From Lawsonibacter sp. (GTDB lineage Bacteria; Bacillota; Clostridia; Oscillospirales; Oscillospiraceae): a stretch of 8,642 nucleotides of DNA. The stretch covers positions 1-8,642 of the forward strand of contig JAAWNI010000090.1 in the NCBI GenBank assembly GCA_022798855.1, given 5' to 3'. Each line of letters opens with the position of its first letter. The first letter of the stretch is position 1. The translations under genes and the position numbers were made by a program. Shown piece by piece: positions 1 to 5,331 of the stretch. The notes beneath the pieces were generated by a model, which had not been told where the DNA came from, made no database searches, and saw nothing but the letters and a program-made list of their open reading frames with translations.

Positions 1-447
1 GTGCGCTCCATGGGCCGGGACGCCATGGGCGTCCGGGGCATCCGCCTGCGGGAGGGGGACTATGTGGTGGGCGCCGCCCGGGCCATCGAGGGCAAGACGG
101 TGCTGTCCATCACGGAGAAGGGCTTCGGCAAGCGGACCCCGGTGGAGGAGTACCGCGTTACCAACCGGGGCGGCCTGGGCATCAAGAACTATATGGTCAC
201 AGACAAGACCGGGCCTATCGTGGGGGTCAAGGTGGTGGACGGCTCCGAGGACCTGCTGCTTGTCACCCAGGCGGGCATCCTCATCCGCACCCATGTGGAC
301 TCCATCCGCATGGCCGGCCGGTCCACCCAGGGCGTGATCGTCATGCGCTTCAAGGAGGAGGGGGACAAGGTGATCTCCCTGGCCCTGGCCGAGCGGGAGG
401 AGAACGCCGAGGCGGAGGAGGTCCAGCCCGAGGAGGGTGAGGAGTGA
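1..447 (+). CDS. gyrA: DNA gyrase subunit A, C-terminal part (5' end outside window)
   Basis: This is the last 148 codons of the gyrase A subunit, which with GyrB introduces negative supercoils into DNA. What remains is the last part of the C-terminal beta-pinwheel that wraps DNA. Seen in sequence: the blade motifs MGRDAMGVRGIRLREGD (residues 4-20), VTNRGGLGIKNY (53-64, at the place of a degenerate blade loop), a segment ending in GILIRTHVDSIRMAGRSTQG (92-111), and an acidic Glu-rich tail (from about 131) as in many Firmicutes GyrA proteins. The GTG at base 1 is read as an internal Val codon, because a full GyrA has over 800 residues. The stop TGA overlaps the next gene's GTG by 4 bp, so the two are probably translationally coupled. 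ParC is the main alternative, but the blade spacing and acidic tail favour GyrA. Confidence 0.93.
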   Translation: MRSMGRDAMGVRGIRLREGDYVVGAARAIEGKTVLSITEKGFGKRTPVEEYRVTNRGGLGIKNYMVTDKTGPIVGVKVVDGSEDLLLVTQAGILIRTHVDSIRMAGRSTQGVIVMRFKEEGDKVISLALAEREENAEAEEVQPEEGEE

Positions 448-926
448 TCCCTGTGTTCTCCATGGAAGCCGCCCTGAACCCCGGCGGCAATACAGATGTG
501 ATGCTGTATGTGGTGCTGTCCCTGATTGGACTGTGCCTGGAGGTCGCCGCCCTCAATAAGGCCTATGACTGGACCATGGGCTGGCTGCGGAAGCGGGCCG
601 AGGGAAACGGCGCCCATCTCCCCAGCAAAATGCAGGGGGTGGTGGGCGCGGTGTGGGGTGGAGTCTTTGTCCTGTTTGGACTGTTTGTGATCGTTCCCAT
701 CACCGCCCCTTTCGGGGCCATATGGACCCTCCTGGCCGGCATAATTACCGCGGTGGACGTCTATCAGGCCTTTATAAAGCGGTATGTCAGGGCCCGCCCC
801 CGGGATAGGGGGCTTGCCCCGGAGGTCCAGCGCCAGCTGGCCCTGCTGGAGAGCCTGAAAACCGCCGGGATGATGGACGAAGAGGAGTATTGGGAGAAAC
901 GACGGAAAATTTTAGAGGAGCTGTGA
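444..926 (+). CDS. Small membrane protein with C-terminal SHOCT-like helix
   Basis: A 160-residue membrane protein of unknown function. Hydrophobic segments lie at about residues 18-37, 66-85 and 88-105, with a basic stretch (IKRYVRARPRDR) after the last one. The end (about 131-160, containing LLESLKTAGMMDEEEYWEKR) resembles the SHOCT short C-terminal domain, a roughly 30-residue helix hairpin with the pattern L..L...G.I.EEE...KK..IL found at the ends of many bacterial membrane proteins. The GTG start at 444 is preferred because AGGAGG (431-436) sits 7 nt upstream; an ATG at 462 in the same frame has no comparable site. The gene overlaps gyrA by 4 bp and ends 4 bp before the DIP1984 gene, so all three should share a transcript. 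Its link to gyrase is positional only. Confidence 0.8.
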   Translation: MIPVFSMEAALNPGGNTDVMLYVVLSLIGLCLEVAALNKAYDWTMGWLRKRAEGNGAHLPSKMQGVVGAVWGGVFVLFGLFVIVPITAPFGAIWTLLAGIITAVDVYQAFIKRYVRARPRDRGLAPEVQRQLALLESLKTAGMMDEEEYWEKRRKILEEL

Positions 927-930
927 TTGT

Positions 931-1386
931 ATGAAATTGGCCAACGCCCTGTCCCAGCGGTCTGAGCTCCAGACCCGCATCCGCCAGCTGGAGGACCGGC
1001 TGAACAACAACGCCCTGGTGCAGGAGGGGGAACGGCCCGCCGAGGACCCCATGGAGCTGCTGAAAGAGCTGGACAGGGACTATGTCCGGCTGGAGGAGCT
1101 GATCTCCGCCATCAACCGGACCAATAATTCCACCCAGGCAGGGGAGGGGGCCGCCCTGTCTGACCTGCTGGCTAAGCGGGACTGCCTCAAGGGCAAGCTG
1201 TCCATCCTGCGGGGCTTTTTGGACAGCGCCAGCACCCTGGTCCGCCGCCACAGCGTCAGCGAGATCAAAATCAGGAGCACTGTGGACGTCCGGCGGCTGC
1301 AAAAGCAGGTGGACGGCCTGTCCAAGGATCTGCGGGAGCTGGAGGAAGCCATCCAGGAGAAGAACTGGACAACCGAGCTGCTGTAA
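931..1386 (+). CDS. DIP1984 family protein (coiled coil, unknown function)
   Basis: A 151-residue, mostly helical protein matching the DIP1984 family (sometimes labelled septicolysin-like in databases), whose function is not established. Family hallmarks in order: MKLANALSQRSELQTRI (1-17), NNNALVQEGE (25-34), a central heptad-rich helix (40-62), INRTNNST (61-68), LAKRD (80-84), SVSEIKIRSTVDVRRLQKQV (108-127) and the C-terminal NWTTEL (145-150). The length is the usual one for the family, so the gene looks complete. AGAGGAG at 914-920 precedes the ATG by 10 nt, and the upstream stop is only 4 bp away, consistent with the third place in a gyrA operon. It has no signal peptide or membrane segment and is presumably cytosolic. 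Family assignment is confident; no activity should be inferred from it. Confidence 0.9.
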   Translation: MKLANALSQRSELQTRIRQLEDRLNNNALVQEGERPAEDPMELLKELDRDYVRLEELISAINRTNNSTQAGEGAALSDLLAKRDCLKGKLSILRGFLDSASTLVRRHSVSEIKIRSTVDVRRLQKQVDGLSKDLRELEEAIQEKNWTTELL

Positions 1387-1592
1387 AATGTTTGGTTGCG
1401 CAAAAGGCGGACGTCAAACCCCAACGTGCCGGGGCTGATTGGCACACTTTGTATGGTAACGAACGGGGCATTCGTTGGGTTCGACTCCCAGTTTATGATT
1501 ATGCCTGGTATTTTTACACCCGTATGATTACAGTTTCTTTTGACTACCGGATGTCGATTTTGCGCGGGAGGGTTTGGGGAGCTTATAAAGAG
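1387..1592 (+). other. Noncoding, foldable stretch after the DIP1984 gene
   Basis: About 200 bp between the DIP1984 stop and the terminator. No reading frame here has a ribosome binding site. Several hairpins can be drawn: GTTTG/CAAAC (1390-1394 with 1415-1419), GTGCC/GGCAC (1426-1430 with 1441-1445), AACGAA/TTCGTT with the 7-nt loop CGGGGCA (1458-1476), and TGGG-TTCGACT-CCCA (1476-1490), which resembles a tRNA T-arm. The flanks do not pair as an acceptor stem, so a tRNA is not supported. It may be a structured 3' UTR, a small RNA ending at the 1593-1623 terminator, or decayed mobile DNA. Function unknown. Confidence 0.3.
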
Positions 1593-1623
1593 AGCGCGGC
1601 CAGATGGCCGCGCTTCATTTTTT
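1593..1623. terminator. Bidirectional intrinsic terminator
   Basis: A perfect 9-bp stem AGCGCGGCC/GGCCGCGCT (1593-1601 with 1606-1614) and loop AGAT, followed on the plus strand by TCATTTTTT. This would end the gyrA-SHOCT-DIP1984 transcript. Read on the minus strand it lies just past the stop of the convergent ribbon-helix-helix gene and is followed by the weaker CTCTCTTT. Confidence 0.8.
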
Positions 1624-1635
1624 GCCGCGCTGATT

Positions 1636-1806
1636 TTACTCAGCCAGCCTTTTCTCGTACTTTTTCAGAAGGTCTTCCACCGCTTCGTCAAACAGACGGG
1701 ACTTGTTGATTCTCGTTTTTTTAGCGAGTTCATTCAAATTTTGCATCAGCTCATTTTTCAATGATGAAGTAAATCTTGTCCGATTTACTAAATTTGCTTC
1801 TGACAT
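1636..1806 (-). CDS. Ribbon-helix-helix DNA-binding protein (56 aa)
   Basis: A very small gene translated here by hand. The product contains NRTRFTSSLKNEL (8-20), LNELAKKTRINKSRLFDEAV (24-43) and a Lys/Glu-rich end. The pattern of a short strand with alternating Arg/Phe residues (about 9-15), a helix (17-30), a turn and a second helix starting N-K-S-R-L (34-50) is that of the RHH/CopG fold, in which a dimer inserts a two-stranded ribbon into the DNA major groove. Many Firmicutes plasmids and integrative elements carry proteins of this type. The ATG is supported by AGGTGG (1815-1820, minus strand) 8 nt upstream. It is divergent from the 58-aa Cys-rich gene across a mirrored repeat and is probably an autoregulating repressor of both. 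The local AT-richness differs from the housekeeping neighbours and hints at acquired DNA. Confidence 0.85.
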   Translation of the reverse strand: MSEANLVNRTRFTSSLKNELMQNLNELAKKTRINKSRLFDEAVEDLLKKYEKRLAE

Positions 1807-1817
1807 CAATCACACCA

Positions 1818-1910
1818 CCTTGCACTATTTTACGTTATCTAGTGTACATTTATAAAAAGCTAAAAACAAGGGGTTGCAAATTACATCAGATAGTGTATAA
1901 TAGTGCAAGG
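1818..1910. promoter_or_regulatory. Mirrored 23-bp operator-like inverted repeat between divergent genes
   Basis: The 23 bp at 1818-1840 match the reverse complement of 1888-1910 at 20 of 23 positions. Each arm carries the heptamer TAGTGYA: TAGTGTA at 1891-1897 and TAGTGCA at 1901-1907 on the plus strand, 10 bp apart (one helical turn), and TAGTGCA at 1821-1827 on the minus strand with a decayed partner TAACGTA at 1831-1837. A further TAGTGTA is at 1840-1846. The paired sites overlap the -10 hexamers of both genes: TATAAT (1896-1901, plus) and TAAAAT (1827-1832, minus). Tandem heptamers one turn apart are typical of RHH operators, so this is the probable binding site of the 56-aa protein. Confidence 0.55.
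1874..1901 (+). promoter_or_regulatory. SigA-type promoter for the 58-aa Cys-rich gene
   Basis: TTGCAA (1874-1879), a 16-bp spacer and a perfect TATAAT (1896-1901). Transcription would begin near 1907-1909, placing AAGGAGGT (1907-1914) at the very 5' end of the message. The -10 is bracketed by the TAGTGYA heptamers, so a bound repressor should block it. Confidence 0.75.
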
Positions 1911-1921
1911 AGGTGCAAGTT

Positions 1922-2098
1922 ATGGAAGAGAAACGAGTTTGTCAAACCTGTGGGCATTTCCGCCAGCACTATGTGAAATGGTGGGATGACAGCTATCACA
2001 TGTGTGGCTCCGGACACTGTGTCTATCCCCGCCGCAAGCCCAGGTACAACGAGGCGAAAGCCTGTCAGCACTACATAAAAAAGGAGACGGCGGGATGA
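1922..2098 (+). CDS. Cys/His-rich small protein (58 aa), putative zinc binder
   Basis: A 58-residue protein with six cysteines and several histidines in ordered positions: CQTCGHF (7-13), H16, HMCGSGHC (26-33) and CQHY (48-51), giving the pattern C-x2-C-x-H, C-x4-C, C-x-H with the basic segment YPRRKPRY (35-42) between. This suggests a small zinc-stabilised fold. Similar tiny proteins occur as hypotheticals in Clostridia, as far as I recall, but I know no function. The ATG at 1922 is chosen because AAGGAGGT (1907-1914) lies 7 nt before it; a GTG at 1913 overlaps that site. The gene has its own strong promoter and ends inside a terminator-like hairpin, so it is a stand-alone unit. It could be a regulator, a nucleic-acid binder or the effector half of a module with the divergent RHH protein; none is proven. 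Confidence 0.7.
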   Translation: MEEKRVCQTCGHFRQHYVKWWDDSYHMCGSGHCVYPRRKPRYNEAKACQHYIKKETAG

Positions 2099-2112
2099 CC
2101 TCCCGCCGTTTC
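2087..2112 (+). terminator. Hairpin overlapping the stop of the Cys-rich gene
   Basis: A 9-bp stem ACGGCGGGA/TCCCGCCGT (2087-2095 with 2101-2109) and a 5-nt loop that contains the TGA stop, followed only by TTTC. The stem is strong but the U-tract is short, so it is a probable rather than certain terminator. Confidence 0.55.
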
Positions 2113-2125
2113 AGCCCTTAGAGCC

Positions 2126-2192
2126 TGTAGGGCGCGACGACCCGGCGCGCCGCCTTGCATAGGGTCTTTTCGTTAAAATGTCGCGCCCTACA
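2126..2192. repeat. Palindromic intergenic repeat (GTAGGGCGCGA type)
   Basis: TGTAGGGCGCGA at 2126-2137 is the exact reverse complement of TCGCGCCCTACA at 2181-2192. The left arm continues with CGACCCGGCGCGCCG, and the 26 bp at 2127-2152 are identical to 6757-6782, so this is a dispersed family in the genome. The right arm runs into AAAACGGAAT, which recurs after the other two TCGCGCCCTAC copies at 2411 and 2584. It looks like a non-autonomous palindromic element, not a gene. Confidence 0.7.
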
Positions 2193-2610
2193 AAACGGAA
2201 TCCCCCCGCCCCTCCGGGGCACCCCCCTTTGACAAGGGGGGCTTTTGGGGTGCTTGAAGGCCCCGGTCTTTCTCCAGAGGCCCCCTTGTTAAAGGGGGCT
2301 GGCAGCGGCGTAAGCCGCTGACTGGGGGATTCTTTTACTTAGAGCTGTTTCGAGATACGGCCCCCTGCGCCAGAGAACGGATATTGCCAGAGAACGGCGC
2401 GCCGAGGTCGTCGCGCCCTACAAAACGGAATCTCCCCGTCCCCCGCCGGGAAAGGCTCCCTCTTTGAGGGGGCTGGCACCGCCAACGGCGGTGACTTGGG
2501 GATTCTTTTACTTAGAGCTGTTTCGAGATACGGCCCCCTGCGCCAGAGAGCTGATATTGCCAGGGAACGGCGCGCCGGGGTCGTCGCGCCCTACAAAACG
2601 GAATTCCCCC
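2193..2610. repeat. Repeat cluster with tandem copies about 173 bp apart
   Basis: This gene-free stretch is built of repeats. The block 2281-2431 recurs at 2454-2604; from 2328 to 2431 against 2501 to 2604 I count four mismatches in 104 bp. Each block holds hairpins near its left end: CCCCCTT/AAGGGGG (2281-2298) with CAGCGGC/GCCGCTG (2303-2320), and CTCCCTC with GGGGG (2456-2472) followed by CACCGCC/GGCGGTG (2477-2493). Each then has a shared unique-looking core (from GATTCTTTTACTTAGAGC) and ends in GGCGCGCCG plus TCGCGCCCTACAAAACGGAA. A third hairpin, CCCCCCTT/AAGGGGGG, is at 2222-2241. No promoter or open frame with a ribosome binding site is visible. Confidence 0.7.
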
Positions 2611-2618
2611 ACCGTTTT

Positions 2619-3212
2619 CTATCCATTGAATTTCCCCATGCCCCGGTCGATTCCCTGGGCAAAAATGCACTCGATGGCGTCGGCGGCCCGTTTGACGGAA
2701 GCGTCGATGGCTTTTTTGTCCTCCCCCAGGAACTTGCCCAGCACCCAATCCGCCATATCATAATCGGGGTGGGGTTTTTCGCCCACCCCCACCCGCAGGC
2801 GGGGGAACTGGTCGGTGCCCAGGTGCTGAATGATGCTTTTCAGGCCGTTGTGCCCGCCGGCGGAGCCTTTCACCCGAATCCGGAGCCGCCCCACGGCCAG
2901 GGCGGTGTCGTCGGACACTACCAGCACGTGGTCGGGGGGGATTTTATAGAAATCCGCCGCCGGGCGCACCGCTTCCCCGGACAGATTCATGTAAGTGATG
3001 GGCTTCATCACCAGCACTTTCTCCCCGGAGATGGTGAGGATATTGGTCAGCGCCTTGAATTTCAGCCGTTGGATGGGCTTATTCTGCCGCTCGGCCAGCT
3101 CGTCAGCCACCATAAAGCCCACGTTGTGGCGGGTATTCTCATACTTGTCCCCCGGGTTGCCCAGGCAGACCAGCAGCCAGCTGGCCCCGCCCGCGTCTTT
3201 TTTGAAAAACAT
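2619..3212 (-). CDS. pth: Peptidyl-tRNA hydrolase
   Basis: A 197-residue bacterial-type Pth, which cleaves the ester bond of peptidyl-tRNAs released from stalled ribosomes so the tRNA can be reused. It is cytosolic and normally essential. Visible landmarks: CLGNPGDKYENTRHNVGFMV (16-35) with the substrate-binding Asn19 and catalytic His29; KPITYMNLSG (70-79) with Asn76; the Asp pair in VVSDDTALAVG (98-108); and KGSAGGHNGLKSI (115-127) with Asn122. All the usual active-site residues are present. The start is the ATG at 3212, with GGAGG about 8 nt upstream; the frame stays open to 3362, but that extension runs through an intergenic repeat and has no homology. There is a short extra N-terminus of about 9 residues. 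It follows prs, as in B. subtilis glmU-prs-ctc-pth, but ctc is absent and a terminator intervenes. Confidence 0.97.
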   Translation of the reverse strand: MFFKKDAGGASWLLVCLGNPGDKYENTRHNVGFMVADELAERQNKPIQRLKFKALTNILTISGEKVLVMKPITYMNLSGEAVRPAADFYKIPPDHVLVVSDDTALAVGRLRIRVKGSAGGHNGLKSIIQHLGTDQFPRLRVGVGEKPHPDYDMADWVLGKFLGEDKKAIDASVKRAADAIECIFAQGIDRGMGKFNG

Positions 3213-3283
3213 GGCTGTTTCCTCCGTTGAAGCATTAGCCCACTCTTTGGTGGAGCTGTCGGGCGCGGCAGGACGGAGAACGC

Positions 3284-3329
3284 CCTCTCCGCCACGGCTT
3301 CGCCGTGCCACCCCTCCCAAAGGGAGAGG
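3284..3329. repeat. Palindromic REP-like element between pth and prs
   Basis: CCTCTCC (3284-3290) pairs with GGAGAGG (3323-3329), enclosing a second hairpin CACGGC-TTC-GCCGTG (3293-3307). Read on the minus strand its layout, CTCCC..TTTG..GAGGGG..TGGCAC then a GC hairpin, matches the units at 2454-2500, so it belongs to the same dispersed family in opposite orientation. It lies in the region that must hold any separate promoter for pth; none is obvious. Confidence 0.55.
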
Positions 3330-3345
3330 TATATTTGTCCTCCAG

Positions 3346-3372
3346 AAAAACAGGGCGGGCAAATGCCCGCCC
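3346..3372 (-). terminator. Intrinsic terminator of prs
   Basis: On the minus strand, 14 nt past the prs stop, an 8-bp stem GGGCGGGC/GCCCGCCC (3372-3365 with 3360-3353) and loop ATTT are followed by TGTTTTT. It should end most glmU-prs transcripts before pth, so pth depends on read-through or its own promoter. Confidence 0.85.
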
Positions 3373-3386
3373 CGCTGGAAAAATAT

Positions 3387-4370
3387 TTACAGGAACAGGG
3401 GAGACACGGAAGTCTCCATGTAGATATGGCTGATGGCCTCGGCGAAGAGGTGGGCCACGGAGATGTACCGGATCTTGCCGCACTTCACGTCGGGCTTGGC
3501 GGGGATGGTGTTGAGGAAGACCACCTCATCCAGGGCGCTCTCATTGATGCGGCGGATGGCGGGGCCGGAGAGCACGCCATGGGAAGCGCAGGCGGTGACG
3601 TCGCGGGCGCCGCCGATCTCCACCAGGGCCTTGGCGGCGTGGCACAGGGAGCCGCCGGTGTCCACCATGTCGTCCAGAAGGATGACCCGCTTGCCCCTCA
3701 CGTCGCCGATGATGTTCATCACCTCGGAGGAGTTGGCCTTCTGCCGCCGCTTGTCCACAATGGCCAGGGGCATGTTCAGCTTCTGGGCGAAGGCCCTGGC
3801 CCGGGCCACCGAGCCCACGTCGGGGGAGACGACCATGGTGTCCTCTTTGCTGTCCTTGAACTTGCGGTTGAAATAGTCCACAAAGATGGGGGAGCCCAGC
3901 AGGTTGTCCACCGGGATGTCGAAAAAGCCCTGGATCTGGTTGGCGTGGAGGTCCATGGTCAGCACCCGGTCGGCCCCGGCGGTGGTGATCAGGTTGGCCA
4001 CCAGCTTGGCGGAGATGGGGTCCCGGGGCTTGGTCTTCCGGTCCTGGCGGGCGTAGCCGAAGTAGGGGATGACGGCGGTGATCCGTCCGGCGGAAGCCCG
4101 TTTCAGGGCGTCGATCATGATAAGCAGCTCCATCAGCGCGTCGTTGACGGTGCCAGCCTTGTCCTCCTTGACAAAGGAGCAGGTGGACTGCACCACGAAC
4201 ACGTCGGAGCCCCGGACGGTCTCATAGATCGAAGCGTAGTTCTCCCCGTCGGAGAAGGCGCCCACCTCTGAGTTGCCCAGAGGGATGCCCAGCTCCTTGC
4301 AGATGTCCTTGGCCAGCGCGGGATTTGAGTTGCCTGTGATGATTTTAATATCCTTCCCGTGAGCGATCAT
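3387..4370 (-). CDS. prs: Ribose-phosphate pyrophosphokinase (PRPP synthetase)
   Basis: A 327-residue class I PRPP synthetase. It transfers pyrophosphate from ATP to ribose 5-phosphate, giving PRPP for purine, pyrimidine, NAD, histidine and tryptophan synthesis. Motifs in order: GAFSDGENYASIYETVRG (38-55); the ATP-binding YFGYARQDRKTKPRDPIS (103-120); MDLHANQIQGFFDIPVDN (139-156); VSPDVGSVARARAFA (181-195); the catalytic KRRQK region (207-211); and the ribose-5-phosphate loop LLDDMVDTGGSL (221-232). The length is close to the usual 310-320, with an extra C-terminal tail of about 10 residues (METSVSPLFL). The ATG at 4370 has GGGAGG (4380-4385) 9 nt upstream. It lies 76 bp after the GlmU-domain gene, the conserved glmU-prs pairing of Firmicutes, so the two are probably cotranscribed. 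Confidence 0.97.
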   Translation of the reverse strand: MIAHGKDIKIITGNSNPALAKDICKELGIPLGNSEVGAFSDGENYASIYETVRGSDVFVVQSTCSFVKEDKAGTVNDALMELLIMIDALKRASAGRITAVIPYFGYARQDRKTKPRDPISAKLVANLITTAGADRVLTMDLHANQIQGFFDIPVDNLLGSPIFVDYFNRKFKDSKEDTMVVSPDVGSVARARAFAQKLNMPLAIVDKRRQKANSSEVMNIIGDVRGKRVILLDDMVDTGGSLCHAAKALVEIGGARDVTACASHGVLSGPAIRRINESALDEVVFLNTIPAKPDVKCGKIRYISVAHLFAEAISHIYMETSVSPLFL

Positions 4371-4446
4371 TGATTACTTCCTCCCATATATTCCGGCGCC
4401 GCTGCCGGTTTCTTCTCTTTTTCCACACTGTTTTGTGAGGCAAACC

Positions 4447-5130
4447 TCACTTCTTGCCCTTCTTTTTCCGATTCTCCTCGGCCCAGCCCTCTTTGACCTC
4501 CTGGCGGGCCCGGCCGATGGCCATGGCGTTTTCCGGGACGTCGCCGGTCACTGTGGTGGCGGCGGCGATAAAGGCCCCGTCCCCCACCGTTACCGGCGGG
4601 ACGAAATTGGTGTTGCAGCCCACAAAGACATTGCTGCCGATGGTGGTCCGGAACTTCTTGAAGCCGTCGTAGTTGCAGGTGATGGTGCCGCAGCCGAAGT
4701 TGCAGTTGTCCCCCACGTCGCTGTCCCCCACATAGGTCAGGTGGGCCATCTTGGTCCCCCGGCCCAGGCTGCAGTTTTTCAGCTGGACAAAGGCCCCGAT
4801 CTTAGAGCCCTCCCCCACCACGCAGTGGGGCCGGATGTGGGTATAGGGGCCGATCTGGCAGTTTTTCTCGATGGTGCTCTCCTCGCACTGGGAGGCGTTG
4901 ACGGTGCAGCCCTCCTCCACGACGCAGTCGGTGAGCATGGCCTGGGGGCCGATCAGGCAGTTTTCGCCGATGACCGTCCTCCCCCGGAGGATGGTGCCCG
5001 GGAGGAGGAGGGTGCCCGCCCCCACCGTGACCTGGTCCTCCACATAGACGGCGGAGGGGTCCATCATCAGCACGCCGCTCTTTAAGAGCTGTTCCCGCTT
5101 GGCTTGCAGAGGGGCAGAGTAGTCGTTCAT
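4447..5130 (-). CDS. glmU: Stand-alone GlmU acetyltransferase domain (left-handed beta-helix)
   Basis: 227 residues matching only the C-terminal half of GlmU (usually about 450-460 aa), which acetylates glucosamine 1-phosphate to N-acetylglucosamine 1-phosphate for peptidoglycan precursors. The N-terminal uridylyltransferase domain with its L-A-A-G-x-G-T-x-M loop is missing. Residues 1-17 align with the linker helix, then hexapeptide repeats (IGENCLIGP, VVGEGSKIG and others) form a beta-helix. Active-site equivalents are present: Arg100 in HIRPH, Lys118 in VQLKNC, His130 in AHLTYVGD, and TITCNYDGFKKF (149-160). The end, MAIGRARQEVKEGW, is GlmU-like and is followed by a Lys-rich tail. The ATG has AGGAGG (5137-5142) 6 nt upstream. 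Because it starts at the domain boundary and precedes prs, it looks functional rather than broken; the partner domain must be encoded elsewhere or replaced. Confidence 0.87.
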   Translation of the reverse strand: MNDYSAPLQAKREQLLKSGVLMMDPSAVYVEDQVTVGAGTLLLPGTILRGRTVIGENCLIGPQAMLTDCVVEEGCTVNASQCEESTIEKNCQIGPYTHIRPHCVVGEGSKIGAFVQLKNCSLGRGTKMAHLTYVGDSDVGDNCNFGCGTITCNYDGFKKFRTTIGSNVFVGCNTNFVPPVTVGDGAFIAAATTVTGDVPENAMAIGRARQEVKEGWAEENRKKKGKK

Positions 5131-5188
5131 AGCGTTCCTCCTAAATCATGGCATTGAAGCCCAAGGCTTGTTTGAAACATGTCAAAAC

Positions 5189-5299
5189 GCCAAACAGCGA
5201 ATCTTTTGCCCTCATACTGCCCCAATTTTTCTTGAAATCCACCCAGGATTCCTGCGAAAAATTGTGTTTGCCTGATGCCAAAATCTTTCGCTGTTGGGC
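5189..5299 (-). repeat. 111-bp near-palindrome in the leader of the GlmU-domain gene
   Basis: Nested pairings fold this stretch on itself: GCCAAACAGCGAA (5189-5201) with TTCGCTGTTGGGC (5287-5299), TTTTG with CAAAA (5204-5208 / 5279-5283), CAATTTTTC with GAAAAATTG (5223-5231 / 5256-5264), and AATCC with GGATT (5236-5240 / 5246-5250) around a 5-nt loop. It lies between a likely promoter (5332-5340) and the start codon at 5130, so it would form a long hairpin in the mRNA leader. Either a MITE-like insertion or a structured 5' UTR would explain it. The rest of the gene-free stretch 5131-5476 holds the promoter and, at 5415-5447, the terminator of the HD gene. Confidence 0.6.
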
Positions 5300-5331
5300 A
5301 TATTTCCATTTTTCAAACGGCGCCTAGGGGC

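Noticed and set aside
1431..1497. tmRNA or tRNA gene
   Set aside because: The tmRNA-like 5' tag and the T-arm-like hairpin are only about 45 bp apart, the acceptor strands do not pair, and no CCA end or tag-peptide frame exists.
1392..1709. 105-codon plus-strand frame after the DIP1984 gene
   Set aside because: TTG start without a ribosome binding site; it runs through the strong 1593-1623 terminator and into the antisense of the RHH gene.
1636..2098. Classical type II toxin-antitoxin operon
   Set aside because: RHH antitoxins are usually cotranscribed with their toxin; here the genes are divergent, and the partner resembles a zinc-binding protein rather than a known toxin. A looser regulatory pairing is still possible and is reported as a finding.
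2126..2610. CRISPR array
   Set aside because: The repeats are long, few, unevenly spaced and palindromic, with repeated rather than unique sequence between them, and no cas genes are nearby.
2496..3230. 244-codon open frame on the plus strand opposite pth
   Set aside because: Antisense shadow that begins inside repeats and has no ribosome binding site.
3213..3362. N-terminal extension of Pth by 50 codons
   Set aside because: The extension is translated from a palindromic repeat and has no counterpart in the family; the ATG at 3212 has a good ribosome binding site and gives the normal length.
3363..4271. 302-codon open frame on the plus strand opposite prs
   Set aside because: Same antisense composition effect; every conserved PRPP synthetase motif is on the minus strand.
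5127..5309. 60-codon minus-strand frame ending on the GlmU-domain start codon
   Set aside because: It reads straight through the 111-bp near-palindrome, has no ribosome binding site or recognisable domain, and does not resemble the missing GlmU N-terminus. The overlap with the ATG looks fortuitous.
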